Shown here: one piece after another, positions 1-4,583 of the stretch | Position numbering within the stretch: position 1 is the stretch's first letter | How the letters are laid out: every line of letters begins with the position of its first letter | Assembly (NCBI GenBank): GCA_038203635.1 | Contig: JBBRDT010000112.1 | Location: forward strand, 1 to 7,760 | DNA length: 7,760 nt | DNA from: DASRIA01 sp038203635 | GTDB lineage: Bacteria > Actinomycetota > Thermoleophilia > Solirubrobacterales > JBBDJG01 | Direction of reading: 5' to 3' | Notes under the pieces: model-generated | What the model saw: the letters and a program-made list of their open reading frames with translations, nothing else | What the model was told of the DNA's origin: nothing | Databases searched by the model: none | Translations under genes and position numbers: made by a program

Positions 1-100
1 CGACGACCTGGCCGGTGGCATGCACCCCGGCATCGGTTCGCCCGGCGAAACGAATTCGCACACGCTCGCCGGTCAGTCTGTTAAGCGCCTGCTCGAGCTC
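1..100 (-). other. truA: TruA-like (tRNA pseudouridine-38/39/40 synthase) catalytic segment fused in frame to the GT4
   Basis: Codons from about 100 to 2 read ELEQALNRLTGERVRIRF followed by AGRTDAGVHATGQVV. GRTDAGVHA (codons 43-17, Asp at 34-32, residue 283 of the fused frame) is the hallmark active-site motif of TruA, whose Asp is the catalytic nucleophile. The preceding ELE-x-AL-x-RLTGE is also typical of TruA. The usual TruA N-terminus (about 30-40 residues with the YDG..F.GWQ motif) is missing; GT4 sequence stands in its place. The sequence shared by the two families at the join is short (GAG CTC GAG, 100-92). The TruA-like part uses CTT, AGA, CGA, ATT and CGT codons within a short stretch, more A/T at third positions than most of the GT4. 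The rest of TruA, if present, lies outside the window. Confidence 0.7.
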
Positions 101-880
101 GGCGTCCGGGACGAAACCAGCGAAGCGCACGGGCGCCGCGAGTGCCCGCGCGCGGTCCTCGAGCGCGGCTCGTGCGGGCCCCTCCCCCACGATCACGATC
201 GCGCAGCTATGGCCGCGCGCCCGCAGGAGCGCCCCGGCCTCGACGATGTCGGCGACTCCCTTCTGCGGCACCAGCCGTCCCACGAACACGAGCTGCCGCT
301 GGTCGCGGCGTGCCGGCGTCGCGGCGCCGAGGTGGTCCGCGCCGGCCGGCACGACCATGATCGGCCGTCCCCTCACCAGCCCGGCGAGACGAGCACCGGT
401 GGCGCGGCTGGGGACCAGCAGGGCATCGGGCGGCAGCAGCCGCTGCCACTGTTCCAGCCCGAGCGTGCGGGCAACCCCCGCGACCGGTCCCTTGATGCGA
501 ACGCTCTCGCGCAGCCCGTAGACGTCGTGGACGATTGCAACGCACGGCACGCCTGCAGATCTGGATGACACGACCGCCGCCGGCAACGCCGAGTACTGCG
601 CCAGCACGGCGTCCGGCCGCTCGGCGCGGATGCGCTTCGCGATCGCGCGTGCGAGGCCGAGGCGACCGCCGCCGGCGCGCGCGACCTCGATCGAGCCGAG
701 GCGCTCGCGCGGTGGCCGACCGGGCGCCGGGCGGGCGATCACGGACAGCTCGTGCCCGCGGGCCACGAGGCCGCGGGCGACCTCGCGCGTCCACGTCTCG
801 GCCCCGCCCAGCTGCGGTGCGAATCTCGGCGTGCACAAGAGCAGCCTCAGCGGCTGCGACGTCTGCGTCCCTGCGTCCAC
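1..880 (-). CDS. GT4 glycosyltransferase, running in frame into a TruA-like segment (partial, leaves the window)
   Basis: This reads as a cytoplasmic GT-B glycosyltransferase of family GT4, transferring a sugar from a nucleotide-sugar donor, probably in capsule or exopolysaccharide assembly. The GTG start at 880-878 follows AGGAG at 891-887; 293 codons are open to the window edge with no stop. Residues 11-33 carry the N-terminal Rossmann strand and the glycine loop (LLLCTPRFAP, then GGAETWTRE at 25-33). IVHDVYG lies mid-domain. The C-terminal Rossmann domain starts with LVFVGRLVPQKG (197-208, with the donor-phosphate Arg202 and Lys207) and continues to IVIVGEGP and VRFAGFVPDAELE (to about 263). 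There GT4 sequence stops: the usual (Y)..AD..V.PS segment and the EX7E donor motif are absent. The frame continues as TruA sequence (see the separate entry). The first ten residues precede the usual GT4 start and may derive from IS-adjacent DNA. The GT4 call is firm; whether the fusion is biological is open. Confidence 0.8.
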   Translation of the reverse strand, partial: MDAGTQTSQPLRLLLCTPRFAPQLGGAETWTREVARGLVARGHELSVIARPAPGRPPRERLGSIEVARAGGGRLGLARAIAKRIRAERPDAVLAQYSALPAAVVSSRSAGVPCVAIVHDVYGLRESVRIKGPVAGVARTLGLEQWQRLLPPDALLVPSRATGARLAGLVRGRPIMVVPAGADHLGAATPARRDQRQLVFVGRLVPQKGVADIVEAGALLRARGHSCAIVIVGEGPARAALEDRARALAAPVRFAGFVPDAELEQALNRLTGERVRIRFAGRTDAGVHATGQVV

Positions 881-885
881 AGGTT

Positions 886-891
886 GCTCCT
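886..891 (-). promoter_or_regulatory. RBS of the GT4 gene, adjacent to or inside the IS110 right end
   Basis: AGGAGC at 891-886 sits 6 bases (counted from AGGAG) before the GTG start at 880 and decides that start. It is part of CTTGACATAGGAGC (899-886), which closely resembles CTTGATAGGAGC at 1737-1726 on the other side of the transposase. The Shine-Dalgarno sequence may therefore have been supplied by the inserted element. Confidence 0.6.
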
Positions 892-894
892 ATG

Positions 895-1649
895 TCAAGG
901 CCACCGCTGTCGGCGGTGCTGAATCAGCTTGATCTTGTTCATTGGCAGGGGATCCGTTCTATCCGATGTGACCGGCGGGCGCAGCAAGCGCAGGACGGTG
1001 CGAACCAGCTGGCGTTTCAGGCAGCGTATGGCCTCGCTGTTGGTCTTGCCCTCGGCCTGCTTGCGGGCCAGATAGCCCTGCGCGGGGGCGTGCACGCGCT
1101 TCTGGGTGACCGCGATCCGGTGCAGCGCGCAGTTGAGCTGGCGATCGCCGCCGTGATCGAGGCGATGGCGGTCGGTGCGCCCGGAGGCGACCGGGATCGG
1201 CGCGACCCCGGCGAGCCGGGCGAAGTGCGCCTCGGAGGGGAAGCGCTGCGCGCCGGCGGTCTGGGCGATCAGCTTGGCTGCGGTCAGGCGGCCGGCAGCT
1301 TGTCGGGACCCTCGCGCAGCGCCGCCCTGGCGACCGCAAGCGCATCGATTGCGTCGGACTTGCCCGGCTCGCGCACCGAGCGGCGCGCACCCGCCATGTG
1401 CTTGGGGGCAACGCGCACCACACGCTCTCCGCGGCCCACCAGGTAGCGCTCGAGGTTGCCCGTCAGGTGGCGGCAGTCCTCGATCGCCCAGAGCCGCTCC
1501 GGGCCCAGGGCGCGGCCCCAGCGCAAAAGCTCGGCGTGCCCCTTTGGCCTGGCGGCGACGGTCAGGTCGTCCAGCAGCTCACCGGTGGCGGCCTCGACCG
1601 CCGCCATCGTGTGCTGGGACTTGTGTGGGTCCGCTCCGATCACGATCAT
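895..1649 (-). pseudogene. IS110-family transposase, internally deleted and frameshifted
   Basis: The N-terminal half starts at ATG 1649 (MIVIGADPHKSQHT). AAGGGA about 8 bases upstream favours this start over the ATG at 1655, which is too close. It carries the RuvC-like DEDD domain: Asp in GADPHK, Glu in LWAIEDCRH, and Asp residues in GKSDAIDALAVARAA. It ends at TGA 1286-1284 just after LPAA. Another frame (1287-895, 130 codons) resumes with LTAAKLIAQTAG, then AGVAPIPVASGRTDRHRLD with the conserved catalytic-type Ser (ASGRT), QLNCALHRIAVTQ and YLARKQAEGK. This is the Transposase_20 C-terminal half. From knowledge of the family, about 120-140 residues (the coiled linker up to LPGCG) are missing at the join around 1284-1298. 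The CGGCCGCC there could have served as deletion microhomology. Both ends are well preserved, so the deletion looks fairly recent. Confidence 0.85.
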
Positions 1650-1725
1650 GTGCATCGTCCCTTCTGTTGGATGTCAACCGACGGACGGACCGCCAGCGGA
1701 CACACCTCAGTCGGGGCGAAGCCAC

Positions 1726-1737
1726 GCTCCTATCAAG
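1726..1737 (-). repeat. IS110-associated direct repeat, copy A (partner at 886-899)
   Basis: CTTGATAGGAGC (minus strand) is matched in the same orientation on the far side of the transposase by CTTGACATAGGAGC at 899-886, differing only by the inserted CA. A shared motif at both flanks of an IS110 transposase is most simply an element-end or recognition sequence. The exact role is inferred. Confidence 0.5.
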
Positions 1738-1744
1738 TCACGCT

Positions 1745-1856
1745 GGTGATCCTCGGAAGGCGGCGGGCGACAAAACCCATGCAGGTCAGTCCCTCGGGAC
1801 GACACCGAGCCTAGGAGTCAGCCCGCCGCCGACCGAGAACCAACCGGGCGGGTCGG
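1745..1856 (-). ncRNA. Candidate bridge-RNA (IS110 guide RNA) relic
   Basis: This region lies upstream of the IS110 transposase on its coding strand, where members of the IS110 group encode a bridge RNA with internal guide loops. A long interrupted stem can be drawn. Bases 1759-1768 pair perfectly with 1821-1830 (10 bp). A 2x2 A/G-rich internal loop follows (1757-1758 against 1831-1832). Bases 1752-1756 then pair with 1833-1837 (5 bp), and 1745-1747 pair with 1839-1841. Inside the terminal loop is a small hairpin, GTCC-CTCG-GGAC (1789-1800), extended by GTC/GAC with one bulged A. An alternative stem CCGACC/GGTCGG (1829-1834 with 1851-1856) competes with the main one. No guide-to-target match was established. 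The call rests on position and structure only. Confidence 0.35.
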
Positions 1857-1880
1857 ACGTCACCGCCTCAGGCACTCAGC

Positions 1881-1909
1881 GTGACACTGACGCGAGCCTA
1901 GCCCAGGAT
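1881..1909 (+). promoter_or_regulatory. Possible sigma-70-type promoter for the glycosidase pair
   Basis: GTGACA at 1881-1886 and CAGGAT at 1904-1909 are 17 bp apart, an acceptable actinobacterial -35/-10 pair. This would start transcription near 1916 and leave a leader of about 90 bases before the ATG at 2008. In G+C-rich DNA such pairs occur by chance. I saw no better candidate between 1740 and 2007. Confidence 0.25.
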
Positions 1910-2007
1910 CGGCCGCGCGCGAGCGCCCGTAGATACGTCCAACCCGCTTCAGCCCGCCTTCCGCGGCACCGAATCCAGAGGTAGGGAACCAGGGAAGGAG
2001 GCGGACC
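1906..2007 (+). promoter_or_regulatory. Leader and RBS of the first glycosidase gene
   Basis: Together with 1656-1905 this makes a gap of about 350 bases without a gene. This part contains no recognisable gene or terminator. It ends in a strong Shine-Dalgarno sequence, AAGGAGG at 1995-2001, six bases before the ATG at 2008, which fixes that start. Confidence 0.6.
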
Positions 2008-3411
2008 ATGTCCGTACCGAGCAGCCTCAAGGATGGGGCGGTCCCTCGCGCTGCAGCGGTCGCAGTGATCGCGTTGGCAGTCGCGCTGGTCACCGCTGCC
2101 GCGAGCACGGACGATCGCGCTGATGCTGTCGCGACCGCACGTCATTCCGGGCCCGCGCAGCTCCGTACGCGCGCGGCGGAGCGCCGATGTGCCCGTCATG
2201 GCCGCGCCGAGTGCTCGCGAAAAGCGTGCGCCAAGCGACCCGCAGCCAACCGCCGCAGCGCGCGCGCACAGGCGCGCGCGCGAGCGAGGTGCCTGAAGGC
2301 GCGCCGCAAGGCATCGCGTCCAAAGCCGACCCAGCCACCGCCACCGCCGGCACCGGCACCCACGCCGGCGCCTGCGCCGCCGCCCGCGGAACCACCCGCG
2401 CCCTCTCCCGCTGCCGGCTTCGTGTCACGCTCGGGCAACGGGCTGATGCTCGACGGCCGGCCGTACAACTTCACAGGGCTCAACATCTACAACGCCAACA
2501 GCGTCAACAACTGCTGGTACACGCTGGGCTCGGGCGGCGGGCTCGCGACGACGCTGAGCGACATCGGCGCCGGCAAGGAGGCTTTCCGCGCGTGGTTTTT
2601 CCAGTACCAGGCCACCACCGCGGGCGGGGCTCGCGACTGGAGCGCCTTCGACCACACACTTGCGGTTGCGCGCGAGCGGGGCGTCAAGGTCATCGCCACG
2701 CTCGTCAACCAATGGGGACAGTGCGAGGGGTGGAGCGACTACGCCCTCGGCTACAAGGGCGAGTCCTGGTACGCGGACGGATACCGCAGCCAGCCATCGA
2801 GTCCCGGCATGCCGGCGAACTATCGCCAGTGGGTTGCCGAGGTGGTTTCGCGCTACAAGGACGACCCCACGATCCTGGCCTGGCAGCTCGTCAACGAGGC
2901 CGAGGCCAAGGTCTCCTACACGGGCACCTGCCCGAGCAGCGCGACGGCGACCCTGAAGAACTTCGCGGCGGACGTATCGTCGCTGGTCAAATCACTGGAC
3001 CCGAACCATCTGGTCAGCCTCGGCACGATCGGATCCGGGCAGTGCGGCACGGCGGGGACCGCCTACCGGGACGTACACAGCGTGCCGGGCATAGACCTGT
3101 GCGAATACCACGACTATCAGGCCGGGGCGGTGCCGGGCGACCAGTGGAACGGCCTCGCGCTGCGCCTCCAGCAGTGCGCCGAACTCGGCAAGCCGCTGTT
3201 CGTCGGCGAGGTCGGAATCAAGACGTCACTGCTCAGCACCCTCCTCGGGCGCGCTACCCTGCTGGACACCAAGCTGTCCGCTCAGCTTGCGGCAGGAGTG
3301 GTCGGCGTGCTCGCCTGGGACTGGCGAGACGGCGCCCACGGTGGCTCCAGCCTCACCGGCTACGAGGTCGGCCCGTCCGATCCGGCGCTGGGAGTGCTCG
3401 GCAGCCAATAG
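2008..3411 (+). CDS. Secreted GH5-like (clan GH-A) glycoside hydrolase with Arg/Cys-rich and Pro-rich N-terminal tether
   Basis: 467 residues; start fixed by AAGGAGG. Residues 14-33 form a hydrophobic export or anchor segment. Residues about 52-105 are extremely Arg/Ala-rich with four Cys (61, 69, 74, 95). Residues 106-135 are a Pro/Ala linker. The catalytic TIM barrel is about 137-467. It shows NFTGLNIYNANS (154-165), VIATLVNQWGQCEGW, the acid/base Glu297 in AWQLVNEAEA, the CEYHDY strand with His368 (active-site His position), and the nucleophile Glu401 in LFVGEVGIK. The 104-residue spacing and the LVNQW and NE motifs fit GH5, and recall the GH5_7 mannanase group (LVNNW). Cleavage of a beta-1,4-mannan or glucan type backbone is a reasonable but unproven guess. 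It is followed 56 bases later by a paralogue, with which it probably forms one transcript. Six Cys in the barrel are consistent with an extracellular, disulphide-stabilised enzyme. Confidence 0.85.
   Translation: MSVPSSLKDGAVPRAAAVAVIALAVALVTAAASTDDRADAVATARHSGPAQLRTRAAERRCARHGRAECSRKACAKRPAANRRSARAQARARARCLKARRKASRPKPTQPPPPPAPAPTPAPAPPPAEPPAPSPAAGFVSRSGNGLMLDGRPYNFTGLNIYNANSVNNCWYTLGSGGGLATTLSDIGAGKEAFRAWFFQYQATTAGGARDWSAFDHTLAVARERGVKVIATLVNQWGQCEGWSDYALGYKGESWYADGYRSQPSSPGMPANYRQWVAEVVSRYKDDPTILAWQLVNEAEAKVSYTGTCPSSATATLKNFAADVSSLVKSLDPNHLVSLGTIGSGQCGTAGTAYRDVHSVPGIDLCEYHDYQAGAVPGDQWNGLALRLQQCAELGKPLFVGEVGIKTSLLSTLLGRATLLDTKLSAQLAAGVVGVLAWDWRDGAHGGSSLTGYEVGPSDPALGVLGSQ
2854..2911 (+). repeat. 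58-bp perfect repeat, copy 1 (copy 2 at 4026-4083)
   Basis: From TACAAGGACGACC to GAGGCCAAGG the two glycosidase genes are identical for 58 bases, covering the codons for the acid/base Glu (LVNEAEAK). Flanking sequence differs at many synonymous sites, so this run stands out and may reflect gene conversion. Confidence 0.85.
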
Positions 3412-3453
3412 CGGCACCGCCGGGAAGGCGGGCCGTGTCGGTTCGTCGATCAT

Positions 3454-3464
3454 GGGGGGGAAGG
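3454..3464 (+). promoter_or_regulatory. G-rich RBS of the second glycosidase gene
   Basis: A run of seven G followed by AAGG lies just upstream of the ATG at 3468 and selects it. The ATG at 3452 is in another frame, which continues only to 3553 and lacks glycosidase sequence. Part of a weak hairpin, CCGCC-GGGAA-GGCGG (3417-3431), precedes it in the 56-base gap. Confidence 0.55.
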
Positions 3465-3467
3465 GTC

Positions 3468-4583
3468 ATGCGCAAAACTGTATGCCTGGCCGCCGCGCTT
3501 GCCACATGCGTGGCGCTCACGGCCGGCACCAACGCGTCGGCGATCACGATTGATGCCGCCGATGCAACGGCATCGGGCTTCGTCACGCGGTCCGGCTCGC
3601 ACCTGCGGCTGGACGGCAGGCCGTACCGGTTCACGGGGCTCAACATCTACAACGCCAACTCCGTCGACAACTGCTGGTACACGATGGGCGAGGACACGCC
3701 CGACATCGGCATGGTTCTCCACCGCTCGCTGACGCACCTCGGGGACAGCAGCGAGGCGTTCCGATCGTGGTTCTTCCAGCCGATGGCAACCCGGGACGGC
3801 GCGCGCGACTGGAGCGCTTTCGATCACACGCTGCAAATGGCCCGCCTGAGCGGGTTCAAGGTGGTCGCCACGCTCGTGAACCAGTGGGGAGAGTGCGAGG
3901 GATGGAATGACAGCGCCGCGGGCTACAAGACGGAGTCCTGGTACCGCGACGGATATCGCACCCAGCCTTCGAGCCCCGGAATGCCGGCCACCTATCGCCG
4001 CTGGGTCGCGGAGGTCGTCTCCCGATACAAGGACGACCCCACGATCCTGGCCTGGCAGCTCGTCAACGAGGCCGAGGCCAAGGCGGCTCACGATGGCCCC
4101 TGTCCGGACACGGCCGCCGCCTCCCTCAAGGCCTTCGCTGCGGACATGTCATCGCTCGTGAAGCGGATCGACCCCAACCACCTCGTCAGCCTCGGCACGA
4201 TCGGCTCGGGACAGTGCGGCGCGGCGGGCGATGAATACCGGGAGGTGCACAGCGTCCCGGGCGTCGACATGTGCGAGTACCACGACTATCAGCCCGGGGT
4301 GATGCCGGGCGACCAGTGGAACGGGCTCGCCCTGCGACTGCGCCAGTGCCGCGAGCTCGGCACGCCTCTCTTCGTCGGAGAGGTAGGGATCAGGACGGAG
4401 CAGGTCGGGACGCTGGCGGCGCGCGCGAGCCTTCTGGCCGCGAAGCTGAACGCCCAGTTCTGGGCCGGCTCCGTCGGCGCGCTCGCATGGACGTGGCGCA
4501 ACGCCTTGCACGGCGGCTCCAGCGAAAGCGGCTACGAGATCGGCCCGGGGGACCCGGTCATGGACGTGCTGTCCGCCTTCTAG
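3468..4583 (+). CDS. Secreted GH5-like glycoside hydrolase, tandem paralogue
   Basis: 371 residues. A classic signal peptide (MRKTVCLAAALATCVALTAG) has a likely cleavage after NASA (residue 25), then about 12 residues of spacer, with no Arg-rich or Pro-rich tether. The barrel (about 37-371) aligns with the preceding gene over its whole length: RFTGLNIYNANS, VVATLVNQWGECEGW, acid/base Glu201 in AWQLVNEAEA, CEYHDY with His272, nucleophile Glu305 in LFVGEVGIR, again 104 residues apart. It has a few extra residues at about 75-92 (a loop after CWYTMG) relative to its neighbour. This is a tandem duplication with one product tethered and the other freely secreted. The substrate is probably the same class of beta-linked backbone. 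The open frame extends upstream to 2187, but only as a shadow of the first gene. Its TAG interlocks with that of the convergent GT2 gene. Confidence 0.87.
   Translation: MRKTVCLAAALATCVALTAGTNASAITIDAADATASGFVTRSGSHLRLDGRPYRFTGLNIYNANSVDNCWYTMGEDTPDIGMVLHRSLTHLGDSSEAFRSWFFQPMATRDGARDWSAFDHTLQMARLSGFKVVATLVNQWGECEGWNDSAAGYKTESWYRDGYRTQPSSPGMPATYRRWVAEVVSRYKDDPTILAWQLVNEAEAKAAHDGPCPDTAAASLKAFAADMSSLVKRIDPNHLVSLGTIGSGQCGAAGDEYREVHSVPGVDMCEYHDYQPGVMPGDQWNGLALRLRQCRELGTPLFVGEVGIRTEQVGTLAARASLLAAKLNAQFWAGSVGALAWTWRNALHGGSSESGYEIGPGDPVMDVLSAF
4026..4083 (+). repeat. 58-bp perfect repeat, copy 2 (copy 1 at 2854-2911)
   Basis: Identical to 2854-2911, same strand, 1172 bp downstream. It encodes the same acid/base-Glu block of the second glycosidase. 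Recombination between the copies would delete one gene equivalent and leave a single hybrid glycosidase. Confidence 0.85.
4580..4583. other. Interlocked convergent stop codons (CTAG)
   Basis: The second glycosidase ends with TAG at 4581-4583 and the GT2 gene ends with TAG at 4582-4580 on the other strand, sharing one palindromic CTAG. There is no intergenic space for a bidirectional terminator, so each transcript must end inside, or antisense to, the opposite gene. Confidence 0.95.

Larger units (their letters stand above)
886..1905 (-). mobile_element. IS110-family insertion sequence, decayed relic
   Basis: The element consists of a broken IS110-type transposase (895-1649) with a structured non-coding stretch upstream of it (1656-1905), the usual IS110 arrangement. 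IS110 elements lack terminal inverted repeats and conventional target duplications, so the ends cannot be read exactly. The limits given are the directly repeated motif CTTGA(CA)TAGGAGC at 899-886 as the downstream limit, and the end of the structured region as the upstream limit, which is approximate. It lies between the divergent GT4 and GH5 genes and does not visibly split either one. With about a third of the transposase missing it should not move on its own. Confidence 0.65.

Noticed and set aside
892..897. TTGACA on the minus strand just before the GT4 start, as a -35 box
   Set aside because: Seventeen bases further on there is no -10-like sequence (GCAGGG region), and the hexamer is better explained as part of the repeated CTTGACATAGGAGC motif.
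535..1446. Plus-strand open frame of about 300 codons opposite the GT4 and the transposase
   Set aside because: Arg/Ala/Pro-rich, no recognisable domain, antisense to two clearly identified genes; a typical high-GC shadow frame.
1672..1677. TTGACA upstream of the transposase, minus strand, as a promoter
   Set aside because: The matching -10 position falls on the start codon region with no TAnnnT-like hexamer.
1806..1901. CGAGCCTAG occurring twice (1806-1814 and 1893-1901)
   Set aside because: Nine bases only, with no shared flanks; could be operator or promoter half-sites but chance is not excluded.
3417..3431. CCGCC-GGGAA-GGCGG hairpin between the two glycosidase genes as a terminator
   Set aside because: Short stem, no T-tract, and the next gene begins within 40 bases; more likely read through.
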